From Methanobacteriota archaeon (lineage in GTDB: Archaea > Thermoplasmatota > Thermoplasmata > UBA10834), in contig CP070732.1 in NCBI GenBank assembly GCA_020347565.1, positions 170,516-234,515 of the forward strand: a DNA stretch of 64,000 nucleotides. Reading direction: 5' to 3'. Below the pieces are notes generated by a model that did no database searches, had not been told where the DNA came from, and was given only the letters and a program-made list of their open reading frames with translations. Below are positions 44,385 through 53,190 of the stretch, in pieces (position 1 is the first letter of the stretch; each line of letters begins with the position of its first letter). A program made the translations under genes and the position numbers.

Positions 44385-45448
44385 GTCAACCCCTCCCTGT
44401 GGGCAAGCTCGGCGTTGAGCACTGAGCCTCCCGCGCCGCCCCTTATCGTGTTGTGCACCAGGAGGAAGAACCTCAGGTCCTCCCCGTCCACCCTTATCCT
44501 GCCAATCGTGACGGCCATGCCCTTCGCCCTCTCGGGCGAGCCGGCGTTGCAGTCGAGGGCCGGCTGCGGGCGGTTCTGCTCGCGACGGACAATTATCGGC
44601 TGCACGGGCGCGCTCGGGAGCGACAGCTCCTGTGGCCGGGACGAGAAGCGTTCCAGCGTTGATGCGACGCCCTCGGCGTCCGGGACGTCCGCGCGTCTCA
44701 CGAACACAGCCTCCAGATGCCCGTCGCGCACGCCGACTCTGGCACACGAAGCCAGTATGTTGACGGGTGAATCGACGAACCTGTCTTCCTCGTACCGTCC
44801 GAGTATCTTCTTACCTTCGGCGTTCATCTTCTCCTCTTCGCTTTGTATGTGTGGAATCACGTTGCCGAGCACGTCTATAGACGGCACTCCTGGGTACCCA
44901 GCTCCCGAAAGCGCCTGGTACGTGGCGACGCTGAAGTCCGTAAGGCCATAGGAGTCCACGAGCGGCTTGATGCCGAGGGCCAGGCCTGTGATCGAACAGT
45001 TCGCATTTGTCACGACGAAGCCGCCCTTCGCCCTGCGCTCTCGTTGGCGTTCGACCGCCCTGAGGTGCCCGTGGTTTATCTCCGGTATCATTATCGGCGT
45101 GTCGGGCTCCATCCGGTGGGCCGAGGCGTTCGAGAAGACAGCCATCCCGCCGTCCGCGCACTCGTCCTCCACCTTGCCAGCAACCTCCGACGGCAGTCCG
45201 CTGAACACGACCTCGACGCCTTCCCTGGCGAGCGCCTCGGGGTTCGTAGCGTCGATCTCAGCATCCGACAACCCTGCCGGGAGCTCCACGTCCGCCAGCT
45301 TCCACAGGTCCCGCAGACGCCTGCCCTCCGACCTGTCGGAGGCGCAGTACGCCACGACGTCGAAGTACGGATGGCCTTCCAGCATGTGGGCGAACCGCTG
45401 TCCAATCATCCCGCTCGATCCGAGTATTGCCGCCTTTCGCCTGGTCAC
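44381..45448 (-). CDS. asd: aspartate-semialdehyde dehydrogenase
   Basis: The product (355 residues) is of the archaeal/fungal type. The NADP-binding start is AAILGSSGMIGQRF, the catalytic cysteine is in TNANCSITGLAL, the substrate loop is ALSGAGYPGVPS, and the C-terminal active-site histidine lies after RVGVRDGH. It makes aspartate semialdehyde, which the first gene (ADH synthase) and the DUF39 group of the same operon both consume. It overlaps tyrA by 4 bases. Confidence 0.95.
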   Translation of the reverse strand: MTRRKAAILGSSGMIGQRFAHMLEGHPYFDVVAYCASDRSEGRRLRDLWKLADVELPAGLSDAEIDATNPEALAREGVEVVFSGLPSEVAGKVEDECADGGMAVFSNASAHRMEPDTPIMIPEINHGHLRAVERQRERRAKGGFVVTNANCSITGLALGIKPLVDSYGLTDFSVATYQALSGAGYPGVPSIDVLGNVIPHIQSEEEKMNAEGKKILGRYEEDRFVDSPVNILASCARVGVRDGHLEAVFVRRADVPDAEGVASTLERFSSRPQELSLPSAPVQPIIVRREQNRPQPALDCNAGSPERAKGMAVTIGRIRVDGEDLRFFLLVHNTIRGGAGGSVLNAELAHREGLT

Positions 45449-46533
45449 TGTCGTCCTCCTCCGAAATACCTCTTCTGTTCATCCATCATGCTGCGGAACT
45501 CCGCCGGGTCGTCGCTTAGGGCGGCGGAGCGCAGCTCTTCCAGCGCGGTGGACATCAGGTCCAGGGTCGCGCGCGTGCTCGGGTTCAGTCTCTGAATGTC
45601 GTGGTATACGCGCCTGCTCTCCAACGCGGTATCGCGCGCGAGCCCGCTCAGCCTGCGGAAAGAAGGCCCCTGCAGTCCTCGGAGTCGCTCGCAGGGCGAC
45701 TCCGATGAGATCGTGGCCTTCCCGAACAGCATTGAGACGAGGTGCGGCAGGCCAAGAACGGTCGCGATGAGCTGGTCGTGTCGTTCCAGCGGCACCTCAG
45801 AGACGTTCGCCCCCGCCGACCCGAACAGCTCCTTCGCAACCCTGTCCGCTTCATGGCTACCGCAGCTGCATACGAGCACGTTCTCCCCCTTCGGCGTGGG
45901 GGAGCTCGGGCCAAACATGGGGTGCACGCTCGTCACCTTCAGCCCTTCTCCTGCGGCGTCCACGAGGAGTTGTTTGATGTGCGATTTGACGCTGCAGACG
46001 TCGAAGACGATTCCAGACGGTCTCGCGGAGAACACGCGCTCCAGATCTTCCGAGGCGGTGCCGAGCGGGCTTGCGACAACTGTCAGGTCGGCTTCGGATG
46101 CGGCTCCATCAAGCGCCTCGACGTTCGCGTAACCATCAAGCGCTCCTTTGGTGTCGAACACCGAGACATTCGCCCCGCGGTTCGACAGGAACCTAGAAGT
46201 CCACGCCCCCATCCTGCCCGAGCCCACGACCAATGCGGCGGAGCCAGACAGCGGGTCGTCTGCGGTACCCTCCTGTACCTCGACCGCGCCTTCGATCAGG
46301 ACGCGGACGATGCGGAGGGCGGTGTCCTCCGCCAGGCCCAGCTCGGCGGCCCGCTCGGCCGCTGCGCCGAAGACCCGTTCCTCTTGGATCTGGTCTCTGA
46401 TGTCTGCGCCGCACTTCCTCTTCGTCCGGCCCACCTCGCGAGCCATCTCCATCCGCCTGGCGACGAGGCGCAGTATCTCATCGTCGACGGCTCCTATGTC
46501 GAGCCTGAGCCCCTCGATCTCCGCCTGCGTCAT
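45445..46533 (-). CDS. tyrA: bifunctional chorismate mutase/prephenate dehydrogenase
   Basis: The product (362 residues) has an AroQ-type chorismate mutase domain at about 1-85 (LRLDIGAVDDEILRLVARRM, RDQIQEERVF) and a NAD(P)-dependent prephenate dehydrogenase at about 98-362 (VVGSGRMGAWTSRFL, VHPMFGPSSPTPKGEN, HDQLIATVLGLPH). It directs chorismate to 4-hydroxyphenylpyruvate for tyrosine. ATG 46533 overlaps the aroC stop. No prephenate dehydratase is in the window. Confidence 0.93.
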   Translation of the reverse strand: MTQAEIEGLRLDIGAVDDEILRLVARRMEMAREVGRTKRKCGADIRDQIQEERVFGAAAERAAELGLAEDTALRIVRVLIEGAVEVQEGTADDPLSGSAALVVGSGRMGAWTSRFLSNRGANVSVFDTKGALDGYANVEALDGAASEADLTVVASPLGTASEDLERVFSARPSGIVFDVCSVKSHIKQLLVDAAGEGLKVTSVHPMFGPSSPTPKGENVLVCSCGSHEADRVAKELFGSAGANVSEVPLERHDQLIATVLGLPHLVSMLFGKATISSESPCERLRGLQGPSFRRLSGLARDTALESRRVYHDIQRLNPSTRATLDLMSTALEELRSAALSDDPAEFRSMMDEQKRYFGGGRQ

Positions 46534-47606
46534 ACGAACCCCCCCTGAAGCATCAGGTCGAGGACGACGCATGCGGCAGAGTTCTCCACCACTGGGACTG
46601 CGCGTGGGACTATGCACGGGTCGTGCCTGCCCTTGACGATCAGCTCCACCGACTTCTTGCTCCTGAGGTCCACGCTCATCTGCGGCCTCGCGATGGACGA
46701 AGTCGGTTTGAATGCGACCCTGAACTCTATCGGCATACCCGTGGCGATGCCTCCGAGGATGCCGCCGGCGTTGTTCGTCTTCGTCACAATGCGTCCGCCC
46801 TTGACTGCGAAGGGGTCGTTGCTCTCGCTGCCCCTCATCGCCGCGGACCTGAAACCGGAGCCGAACTCGACCCCCTTGACGCCCGGGATGGAGAACATCA
46901 TTGAGGACATCTTGCTCTCGACCGATTCGAAGAAGGGCTCGCCCACGCCGCACGGTACTCCGGTCACCGTGCACCGGACGACGCCGCCGACGCTGTCCTT
47001 GTCCTCGTGCGCCCTGACTATCTCGTCCCTCATCTTCTCGGCAACCGTCCTGTCCGCGCAGCCAACGGCGTTGGCGCGCACGAGCTTCTCGGCGGCGCTG
47101 AACGGGACGTCCTTCTCGAGCTTCACGTCGCCTATCTGGACCGTCTGAGCGAGCAGCCTCACCTTGCGGCGCTCGAGCACCTGCCTGGCAACCGCTCCCG
47201 AGAATACGAGGCCGACGGTCATCCTGCCCGAGAACTGCCCTCCACCTCGGTGGTCGCTGTGGCCCCCGTACTTGCATGCGGCGGTGAAATCAGCATGACC
47301 CGGCCTGGGCACCCTCACGAAGGCGTCGTACGCCGACGAATCGAAGTCGCGGTTCTTCACCACTCCAACGATCGGCGCGTCCGTCGTCCTGCCGTCGAGG
47401 AGGCCGGATATTATGTCGACCTTGTCCCTCTCCATACGCGGAGTGCTCACCGGACTCTTCCCCGGCGACCTTCTGTCCAGCTCCGCCTGGATGGCCTTCT
47501 CGGAGATCGTCTCGCCGCGGGGGCACCCCTGGGCGGACGCTCCGACGAAAGGACCGTGGCTGGAGCCGAAGATGCAGACCCTGTAGGCCGACCCGAAAGT
47601 GTTCAC
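46530..47606 (-). CDS. aroC: chorismate synthase
   Basis: The product (358 residues) begins at GTG 47606, overlapping the aroA stop (GTGA), with GGTGAGG just before it. Motifs are FGSSHGPFVGASAQGCPRG, GRTTDAPIVGVVKN, PRPGHADFTAACKYGGHSD and GGGQFSGRMTVG, all standard for this FMN-dependent enzyme, which makes chorismate from EPSP. Confidence 0.95.
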   Translation of the reverse strand: MNTFGSAYRVCIFGSSHGPFVGASAQGCPRGETISEKAIQAELDRRSPGKSPVSTPRMERDKVDIISGLLDGRTTDAPIVGVVKNRDFDSSAYDAFVRVPRPGHADFTAACKYGGHSDHRGGGQFSGRMTVGLVFSGAVARQVLERRKVRLLAQTVQIGDVKLEKDVPFSAAEKLVRANAVGCADRTVAEKMRDEIVRAHEDKDSVGGVVRCTVTGVPCGVGEPFFESVESKMSSMMFSIPGVKGVEFGSGFRSAAMRGSESNDPFAVKGGRIVTKTNNAGGILGGIATGMPIEFRVAFKPTSSIARPQMSVDLRSKKSVELIVKGRHDPCIVPRAVPVVENSAACVVLDLMLQGGFV

Positions 47607-48895
47607 TTCCTCACCTCCACCCTGCATCCGAGCTGGTGCAGGTCCCTGACGAACCCGGGATATGATATCCTGTAGGATTCATCGTCCTCGATGACCGTCT
47701 CTGTCGTGGATACCAGAGCAGCAACGGTTGCGGCCATAAGTATTCTGTGGTCGCCCTCGGTATCCACGCGCGCCCCAGTGAGCTTAGGCACCCCCATGAT
47801 CTCGCAGCCGTCGTCCGTGGGCAGGATTCTGGCGCCCATGTCCTGCAGGAACCGCGTCGTGCAGGCGATGCGATCGCTCTCCTTGGCCCGGAGGTTCTCG
47901 CCGCCTGTGATGACCGTCTTGCCGTCGGAGAGCGAGCCGACGACGGCGAGGATGGGGAACAGGTCCGGCGTGTCTCTGACGTCTATCATGGCGCCCGTCA
48001 GCTTCCCTCCGCTCGCGGTCACCGAGTGTTTGGTTCTCGATACAGCTCCTCCGAACCTGGCGAGAAGTCCCACTATGGCCTTGTCGCCCTGCGGAGACTG
48101 TTCGTCCAGCTGTCTAACGGTCACCCTGCCTCCGGTGATGGTACCTGCAGCAAGCAGGAACGCAGCGGAGGAGTAGTCGCCCGGGACGGCATAGGTGTCC
48201 CGTGACAGCGACTGTCCTCCGGGGATCTCGAAACCGGAAGGCGTCTCCGTCACCACGGCCCCGAACCTCTCCAGCATCTCCAGCGTGATGTCGATGTACG
48301 GCCTCGAGCTCATGCGGCCCCCGACCTCCAGCGTGGTCGCCTCCCGCTTCTGCGTGCACGCTATGAGCAATGATGATATGAACTGCGAGCTCACTTCGCC
48401 CTTGACCTGCGCCCTGTCCTTGTATATCGGTCCCTTGATCGTCAGCGGCGGCCTGCCCGGCTGCCCTATGTACGCGCAGCTGGCGCCGAGCTGAGTCAGC
48501 GCATCCACGAGCGCCCCCATCGGCCGCTTCACCAGGCTCGAGTCGCCCGTGAGGGTCGTGGGGGAGTCCAACAGGGACGCGACGCCCGTCATAAGACGCA
48601 TAGTCGTGCCCGAGTTGCGCGCGTCCACCGTCCCGACCGCAGGCTTCAGCTCCTCCATCCTCATCCTCACATACGACTGCTGGACGTCAACCTCCGCCCC
48701 GATGCTCTGAAGCGCCTCTAACGTGGCCTTCGTGTCGTCCGATATGAGCGGCGACTTGAGCGCGAACTTGGATCTCGTGAGGGCGCCGAGCACCATCGCC
48801 CTGTGTGTGTAGGATTTAGACGGCGGGGCCGTGACGGTACCTCTGGCAGTGGACGACCTTATGACAAGAGGCGTGGTACCACCTCCCTGGAACAC
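47603..48895 (-). CDS. aroA: 3-phosphoshikimate 1-carboxyvinyltransferase (EPSP synthase)
   Basis: The product (430 residues) has APPSKSYTHRAMVLGAL near residue 23, NSGTTMRLMTGVASLL, GDYSSAAFLLAAG and the C-terminal LRAKESDRIA, typical of archaeal AroA. The start is unusual: only GTG 48895 is available before the conserved region, so the gene overlaps aroK by 37 bases and its own GGGAGG lies after that GTG. An ATA start near 48862 cannot be excluded. Confidence 0.93.
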   Translation of the reverse strand: MFQGGGTTPLVIRSSTARGTVTAPPSKSYTHRAMVLGALTRSKFALKSPLISDDTKATLEALQSIGAEVDVQQSYVRMRMEELKPAVGTVDARNSGTTMRLMTGVASLLDSPTTLTGDSSLVKRPMGALVDALTQLGASCAYIGQPGRPPLTIKGPIYKDRAQVKGEVSSQFISSLLIACTQKREATTLEVGGRMSSRPYIDITLEMLERFGAVVTETPSGFEIPGGQSLSRDTYAVPGDYSSAAFLLAAGTITGGRVTVRQLDEQSPQGDKAIVGLLARFGGAVSRTKHSVTASGGKLTGAMIDVRDTPDLFPILAVVGSLSDGKTVITGGENLRAKESDRIACTTRFLQDMGARILPTDDGCEIMGVPKLTGARVDTEGDHRILMAATVAALVSTTETVIEDDESYRISYPGFVRDLHQLGCRVEVRK

Positions 48896-49728
48896 GTATG
48901 GTTGAGGCCTGCCGTTATGATATCGCCCTCGAACCTCCTGAGCGCCTCAGCGACCGCATCGACCTCGCTGCTCGTGCACAGGACTAGCGTGGCGGGCCCA
49001 GTGCCCGTGATGCCTGCTGCATAGGCGCCGCTGGCCCTCGCGGCCTCAGCGGCCTCGTCCGAGAGTTCCAACACCTCCGCACAGAGCATCGAGTTGAGCC
49101 GGATCGCCTCGGCGAATTCGCCGCGCAGCGCGAGGCCCACAGCCTCCTCGAACTCGTCGGCGCGGGAAACGAATCGCTCGGCGTCCACTTCGTCCTTCGG
49201 GATCTTCTTTGACGGCACGAGTATGACGGCCGTGAGACCGTCCGGCAGCCTGTCCGAACGCAGTATCTTCCTCCGCCTGTTGTCGGTCACAACGACGCCA
49301 CCGTGGAAGCATGCGGCGGCGTCGTCGAACGCCCCTGTCACGGTCACGCCCGCGCGGATTGACTCGTCCACACCGATGCTCAGCACCGCGTCGTCCGGGA
49401 GGTCTCTGCCCAGGGAGCGCAGGGCTGAGAGCACGGCAGCGTTGGACACGGCGCTACTGCTCTTGAGCCCCCGCGACACCGGTATCTCGGAGGCCACCTC
49501 GACCCTTCCGGTGACGCCGCCCAAGCCGACGGCTACGGCCGCTCGCCTGACACATCCAGCCAACAGCCCCTCCCCGCCGTGATCGGATACCACGCTGACG
49601 TCTCCGTCGCGAGGCGCGAGGTCCGCCCTCACATCCGTCTCCAGCGAGAGGCCGAAAGCGGCGCCCCTGCCGCTTGCGATCGCGTTGACTATGGTGCCGG
49701 CTCCCCTGCAGGCCGCCTTCCCCATCAT
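48859..49728 (-). CDS. aroK: archaeal GHMP-type shikimate kinase
   Basis: The product (289 residues) is a GHMP kinase: early GTIVNAIASGRGAAFG, the ATP motif PVSRGLKSSSAVSNA at about 95-109, and the C-terminal AAGITGTGPATLVLC. Archaea use this unrelated kinase for shikimate phosphorylation, and its place between aroE and aroA supports the call. ATG 49728 overlaps the aroE stop as ATGA. Confidence 0.93.
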   Translation of the reverse strand: MMGKAACRGAGTIVNAIASGRGAAFGLSLETDVRADLAPRDGDVSVVSDHGGEGLLAGCVRRAAVAVGLGGVTGRVEVASEIPVSRGLKSSSAVSNAAVLSALRSLGRDLPDDAVLSIGVDESIRAGVTVTGAFDDAAACFHGGVVVTDNRRRKILRSDRLPDGLTAVILVPSKKIPKDEVDAERFVSRADEFEEAVGLALRGEFAEAIRLNSMLCAEVLELSDEAAEAARASGAYAAGITGTGPATLVLCTSSEVDAVAEALRRFEGDIITAGLNHTCSREVVPRLLS

Positions 49729-50684
49729 CGTCTCACAGCCCTCCTGGCAGCGAGCCTCATCCGCGCGACGTCGGGGTCCTTCCCAGTCCATATGCGAAAC
49801 GCCTCTTCTCCCTGTCGCACGAGCATCTCCAGCCCGCCAAATGAGAGACGGCCGCGATCCCTTGCGGCCCTCATGCTGCTCGTAACCTCGGGGTTGTACA
49901 CAAGGTCGACGAACACGCCGCGGCCCGCAAGGATTCGCGAAGGCAGCGCGCGCGTCTCCAGCCCGGTACCCTTCGTCCCGATCGGCGTCGAGTTGACGAC
50001 CAAGCTGTGGTCAACCCGCCTCCCGCTCGACCGTGACAGCGGCTCCCAGTCCGCCCCGAACCGCTTCGCCAGCCGGGCCGCGCGCTCAGGGTGTCTTGCG
50101 GCGACGGTCACCTTGGCACCCTTCCTTACGAGCGCCTCACAGACGGCTCGCGCTGCCCCTCCAGCTCCGACAACGAGCACACGCTCGCCTTGGACATCTA
50201 CCTTTTTGTGTTCAAGTAGCTTCTCGAACCCGTACACGTCCGTGTTTTCTCCTGCAATCCTCCGGCCGCTCCTCCACAGGGTGTTGACGGCGCCTGTCGA
50301 GCGAGCGGAATCTCCACGGACATCGCAGAGCCGGTGCGCCCGCTCCTTGTGCGGGATGGTCACGTTCACTCCGTCGACGCCGGACTCGAACAGAGTGGAT
50401 ATCGTGTCCTTCGTCATCGCCGTAGGCGGAACGTCGAGATGCATGTATACGCCGTCGAGCCCGACGCTCCTGAGCGCCGCCTCCTGCACGGGCTTCGAGA
50501 CCGAATGCCCTACGGGATGCCCGAGCAGCGCCAGCCTGTATGCCTTCTTCGTGAAGAGGCGTTTCTGGAGCCCGATCTCAAGCTGTCCGGGCGCCGCGGG
50601 CCTTCCGGGCAGGCACGCGTAGACCAGCCGTGAACCGATTCCATCCGCGCAAGCGCGCGTCAGCTGGCCCTGGGCGCCCATCAC
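49725..50684 (-). CDS. aroE: shikimate dehydrogenase carrying the C-terminal segment of AroD at its N-terminus
   Basis: Residues from about 49 on are a normal AroE: YRLALLGHPVGHSVSKPVQE, VNVTIPHKERAH, GAVNTLW, GENTDVYGF, VVGAGGAARAV and SFGGLEMLVRQGEEAF. Residues 1-45 are not AroE. They read MGAQGQLTR, GSRLVYACLPGRP and AAPGQLEI, which match the last segment of type I 3-dehydroquinate dehydratase, including the substrate-binding arginine and APGQ loop. The upstream AroD stops exactly where this begins, in the -1 frame. The start is GTG 50684 or ATG 50681, overlapping the AroD stop. This looks like an aroD-aroE fusion broken by a frame change. Confidence 0.9.
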   Translation of the reverse strand: MMGAQGQLTRACADGIGSRLVYACLPGRPAAPGQLEIGLQKRLFTKKAYRLALLGHPVGHSVSKPVQEAALRSVGLDGVYMHLDVPPTAMTKDTISTLFESGVDGVNVTIPHKERAHRLCDVRGDSARSTGAVNTLWRSGRRIAGENTDVYGFEKLLEHKKVDVQGERVLVVGAGGAARAVCEALVRKGAKVTVAARHPERAARLAKRFGADWEPLSRSSGRRVDHSLVVNSTPIGTKGTGLETRALPSRILAGRGVFVDLVYNPEVTSSMRAARDRGRLSFGGLEMLVRQGEEAFRIWTGKDPDVARMRLAARRAVRR

Positions 50685-51220
50685 ATCAACGTGAAGCTCT
50701 TCCTCCGGCGCTTGAACTCGAGGCCCACTCCGGCCGCGCGTATCGCTTGACCCGCGTTCTCGCATGGCGCGGCCACCTTGCCGATGTCTGCGCACGCGCA
50801 GGCCTTCTCCAGCCTGGATCGCAGGCGCGCAGGCCCGACAGGGTCCGTGAAGTGGGACGACGATATGGTCTTCGGGGAGCCCCGCCGGGCTGCCAGTTCG
50901 TCGAGGAGAGCTCTGTCCTGGGTGAGTTCGAGGTCGACGTACTCAAAGCCCGCGTCGACGACCCTCCTGAGCAGGTCCTCCCTTCGCCGGCCGGTCAGCC
51001 TTCCCCTGCCGCCCTCCCCAACGGAGCGGTATGTGGCGATCGTGACACCGTTCACAGCCTCCTTCGCGTCGTCTATGAGCGTCGGCCTGACAGACAGACC
51101 GATGATGTGGTCGAGCCGCACCTCGACGGCGTCGGCTCCCGAAGCGAAGGCCTTCCTTGATGAGCGAGATACTCCGGAGATGCCTCTCTCGACAAGAGAA
51201 GCGACAACGAGCGTCATCAT
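50681..51220 (-). CDS. aroD: 3-dehydroquinate dehydratase type I, lacking its C-terminal segment in frame
   Basis: The product (179 residues) has VEVRLDHI, the catalytic histidine in ISSSHFTDP (about 135) and the Schiff-base lysine in CADIGKVAAP (about 157). It stops at KSFTLM, where family members continue with MGxxGxxSR and APGQ, about 45 residues more. Those residues are present in the -1 frame at the start of aroE. Starts possible at GTG 51223, ATG 51220 or ATG 51217, with AGGAG just upstream. Activity may need a -1 shift at ATG-TGA, or assembly with the AroE polypeptide. Confidence 0.88.
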   Translation of the reverse strand: MMTLVVASLVERGISGVSRSSRKAFASGADAVEVRLDHIIGLSVRPTLIDDAKEAVNGVTIATYRSVGEGGRGRLTGRRREDLLRRVVDAGFEYVDLELTQDRALLDELAARRGSPKTISSSHFTDPVGPARLRSRLEKACACADIGKVAAPCENAGQAIRAAGVGLEFKRRRKSFTLM

Positions 51221-52272
51221 CACTTCTCCTGTATCGTTTCCTCGACATACATGCCGAAATGTCTTCCGCCCCTCTCCAGCCTGAGGAGGATGGGGTCTCC
51301 GAGCTTCAGCTTGGACACCGAGATCACCTCTCCCCCGGAGTACACGCGTATCGTCTCGGCGTTCTGGACTATCGTCGAGTATGTGTTGCCGTCGACCTCC
51401 GCCTCAATGAGCAGCAGGGGTCTGCGCTCCACCTTGGTCCTCCCGACGACCGCCGTCCTCGTACGCCCCGCCGAGTCGACGACCAGCACTTCCTCTCCGC
51501 CTCTTACCTCGGACAGGTACCTGGTCGTCCCGTCGGGCATGAGTATGTAGGCGTGCACGGGGCCCGCGTTCACCCTGAACGGCCGCGATGCGGCGTACTC
51601 CGATTCGAGCGTCTCCGAGTGGATCAGGAACATGCACGACGATTGATTGCCTATCAACATCCCCTCGCCTATGCGCAGGACGGAGCAGGTGTCTATGCAG
51701 ACCCTGTCTCCGAGTCCGAGCTGCCTGAGGCCACTTATCTTTCCCTCCCTGAGCGTGAGCGTGGGCGCCCGCGCCTCGATGATCTTTCTGAGCTCGGCAA
51801 GGTCCTCGCTCTTTGAGGGTATGAACAGCACGCCGTCCGAACCGTGCTCCATCGTCTCGAAGAAGAGCTTAGCCTCCTCGGCGTTGCGGGCCAGCACGAA
51901 GAGCTTGGCCTTCGCCCCCCTGAAATGCACGATCAGGTTCTCGAGTGGGATGACCTTCCAGTCCCTGGCGGAGATGACCACGTGGTCTTCCTTGTCCGCC
52001 ATCCGCTTGGCCTTGAGCTCATCGTCCTTGCTTCGGATCTCAACGAGCTTGCCGACGGGCCTGCCGTCCTCAGTCAGGCTGTTGCCGGACAGGGTCATCG
52101 CCCTGAACCTCCCCAGCTTCTTCGACGCCGAGTCCCGCTTGTCGAGCACTATCGTGTCGAAGCCGTTCTCCAATGCGCTCAGGACGATTTTCTTCCTGCT
52201 CTCCTTGTTGGGCTGGAAGATCGCCCCGATCCATACCTGGCGATCGTTCAGGGGATCACCGCCTATAGGCAT
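51220..52272 (-). CDS. 3-dehydroquinate synthase II (archaeal)
   Basis: The product (350 residues) aligns along its length with MJ1249-type enzymes: SARDWKVIPLENLIVHF, GSDGVLFIPSKSEDL, GDRVCIDTCSVLRIGEGMLI, SRPFRVNAGPVHAYIL and RHFGMYVEETIQEK. It oxidatively deaminates and cyclises 2-amino-3,7-dideoxy-D-threo-hept-6-ulosonate to 3-dehydroquinate with NAD. ATG 52272 overlaps the upstream gene by 17 bases. Confidence 0.95.
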   Translation of the reverse strand: MPIGGDPLNDRQVWIGAIFQPNKESRKKIVLSALENGFDTIVLDKRDSASKKLGRFRAMTLSGNSLTEDGRPVGKLVEIRSKDDELKAKRMADKEDHVVISARDWKVIPLENLIVHFRGAKAKLFVLARNAEEAKLFFETMEHGSDGVLFIPSKSEDLAELRKIIEARAPTLTLREGKISGLRQLGLGDRVCIDTCSVLRIGEGMLIGNQSSCMFLIHSETLESEYAASRPFRVNAGPVHAYILMPDGTTRYLSEVRGGEEVLVVDSAGRTRTAVVGRTKVERRPLLLIEAEVDGNTYSTIVQNAETIRVYSGGEVISVSKLKLGDPILLRLERGGRHFGMYVEETIQEK

Positions 52273-53041
52273 CCTCTGGGTCCCTGCCCTCAAGGACAAT
52301 CTTTCGTATCGCCCTGGTGATAAATGATATGTCGTCGTGCTGGAACACGTTTCTGCCTATCGACACGCCCCTGGCGCCCGCGGCCATGGCATCTCCGACC
52401 ATTCGCAGGAGGTCGACGTCGGAGTCCATCTTGGGCCCTCCGGCAATGACGACGGGCACTGGCGTGCCCCTCACCACTTCTTTGAACGAGTCTGCGGATC
52501 CGGTGTAGTTCGTCTTCACGATGTCCGCTCCCAGCTCGGCCGACAGGCGGGCGCAGTGCTTCACCGCCTCGACATCGAACTGATTCTTCACGGCCTTGCC
52601 GCGCGGGTAAGTCATCGCGAGGAGCGGCAGGCCGAGCTCTGCACATCTGTCCGAGACGATGCCGAAGTCGGAGATCATGGCGTTCTCGGCGTCGCAGCCG
52701 ATGTTGCAGTGAATCGAGACGGCGTCGGCGCCCAGAGCGCCCGCAGCGTCCACTCCGGCAACCAACACCTTGGCGTTCGGGTCGGGCGACATGGAAGTGC
52801 TGGCAGATAGGTGTACGATGAGTCCCAGCTGCGCCCCGATGGCAGGGCCCAGGTGCGGCACGAGGCCCTTGTGCACGACCACAGCGGACGCCCCGCCCTC
52901 CGCAAGCTTGTCGACCGTGCTCCTGATATCCGCAATGCCCTTGACCGGCCCCAGCGATATGCCATGGTCCATGGGGACTATGACGGTGTTGCCGCTCCTG
53001 CTGTCGAGGATGCGCTTCAGCCTGATCGTCTTCCCGGTCAT
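52256..53041 (-). CDS. ADH synthase (class I FBP aldolase-like), first step of the alternative shikimate route
   Basis: The product (261 residues) is a DhnA-type TIM barrel: VIVPMDHGISLGPVKGI, SIHCNIGCDAEN, MTYPRGKAVKNQFD and the Schiff-base lysine in DIVKTNYTGSADSF. In this operon it should be 2-amino-3,7-dideoxy-D-threo-hept-6-ulosonate synthase, which joins aspartate semialdehyde with a 6-deoxy-ketohexose phosphate. It is the first gene of the operon. ATG 53041 has AGGAG about 10 bases upstream; GTG 53044 is an alternative. Confidence 0.9.
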   Translation of the reverse strand: MTGKTIRLKRILDSRSGNTVIVPMDHGISLGPVKGIADIRSTVDKLAEGGASAVVVHKGLVPHLGPAIGAQLGLIVHLSASTSMSPDPNAKVLVAGVDAAGALGADAVSIHCNIGCDAENAMISDFGIVSDRCAELGLPLLAMTYPRGKAVKNQFDVEAVKHCARLSAELGADIVKTNYTGSADSFKEVVRGTPVPVVIAGGPKMDSDVDLLRMVGDAMAAGARGVSIGRNVFQHDDISFITRAIRKIVLEGRDPEDAYRR

Positions 53042-53190
53042 CACAACCCAACTCCTGCCGTGCTATTGCGTGTCAATGTGGTTGCCATTGTGCAGGACCT
53101 ATATGGCCCTTGCTGCTGGATAGCGGTGCGAAGGCGTACAACGTGTGACAATATTAATCTATTACTGTACATATATCGTCATCGATTTGC
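53042..53190. promoter_or_regulatory. divergent control region of the aromatic/aspartate operon
   Basis: Leftward, CCATATAGGTCC (about 53098-53109, minus strand) could start the 13-gene mRNA near 53075. Rightward, AATATTAAT (53150-53158) or TACATATATC (53168-53177) could serve the ACT-domain regulator. The region is the natural site for that regulator to act on both genes. Confidence 0.45.
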
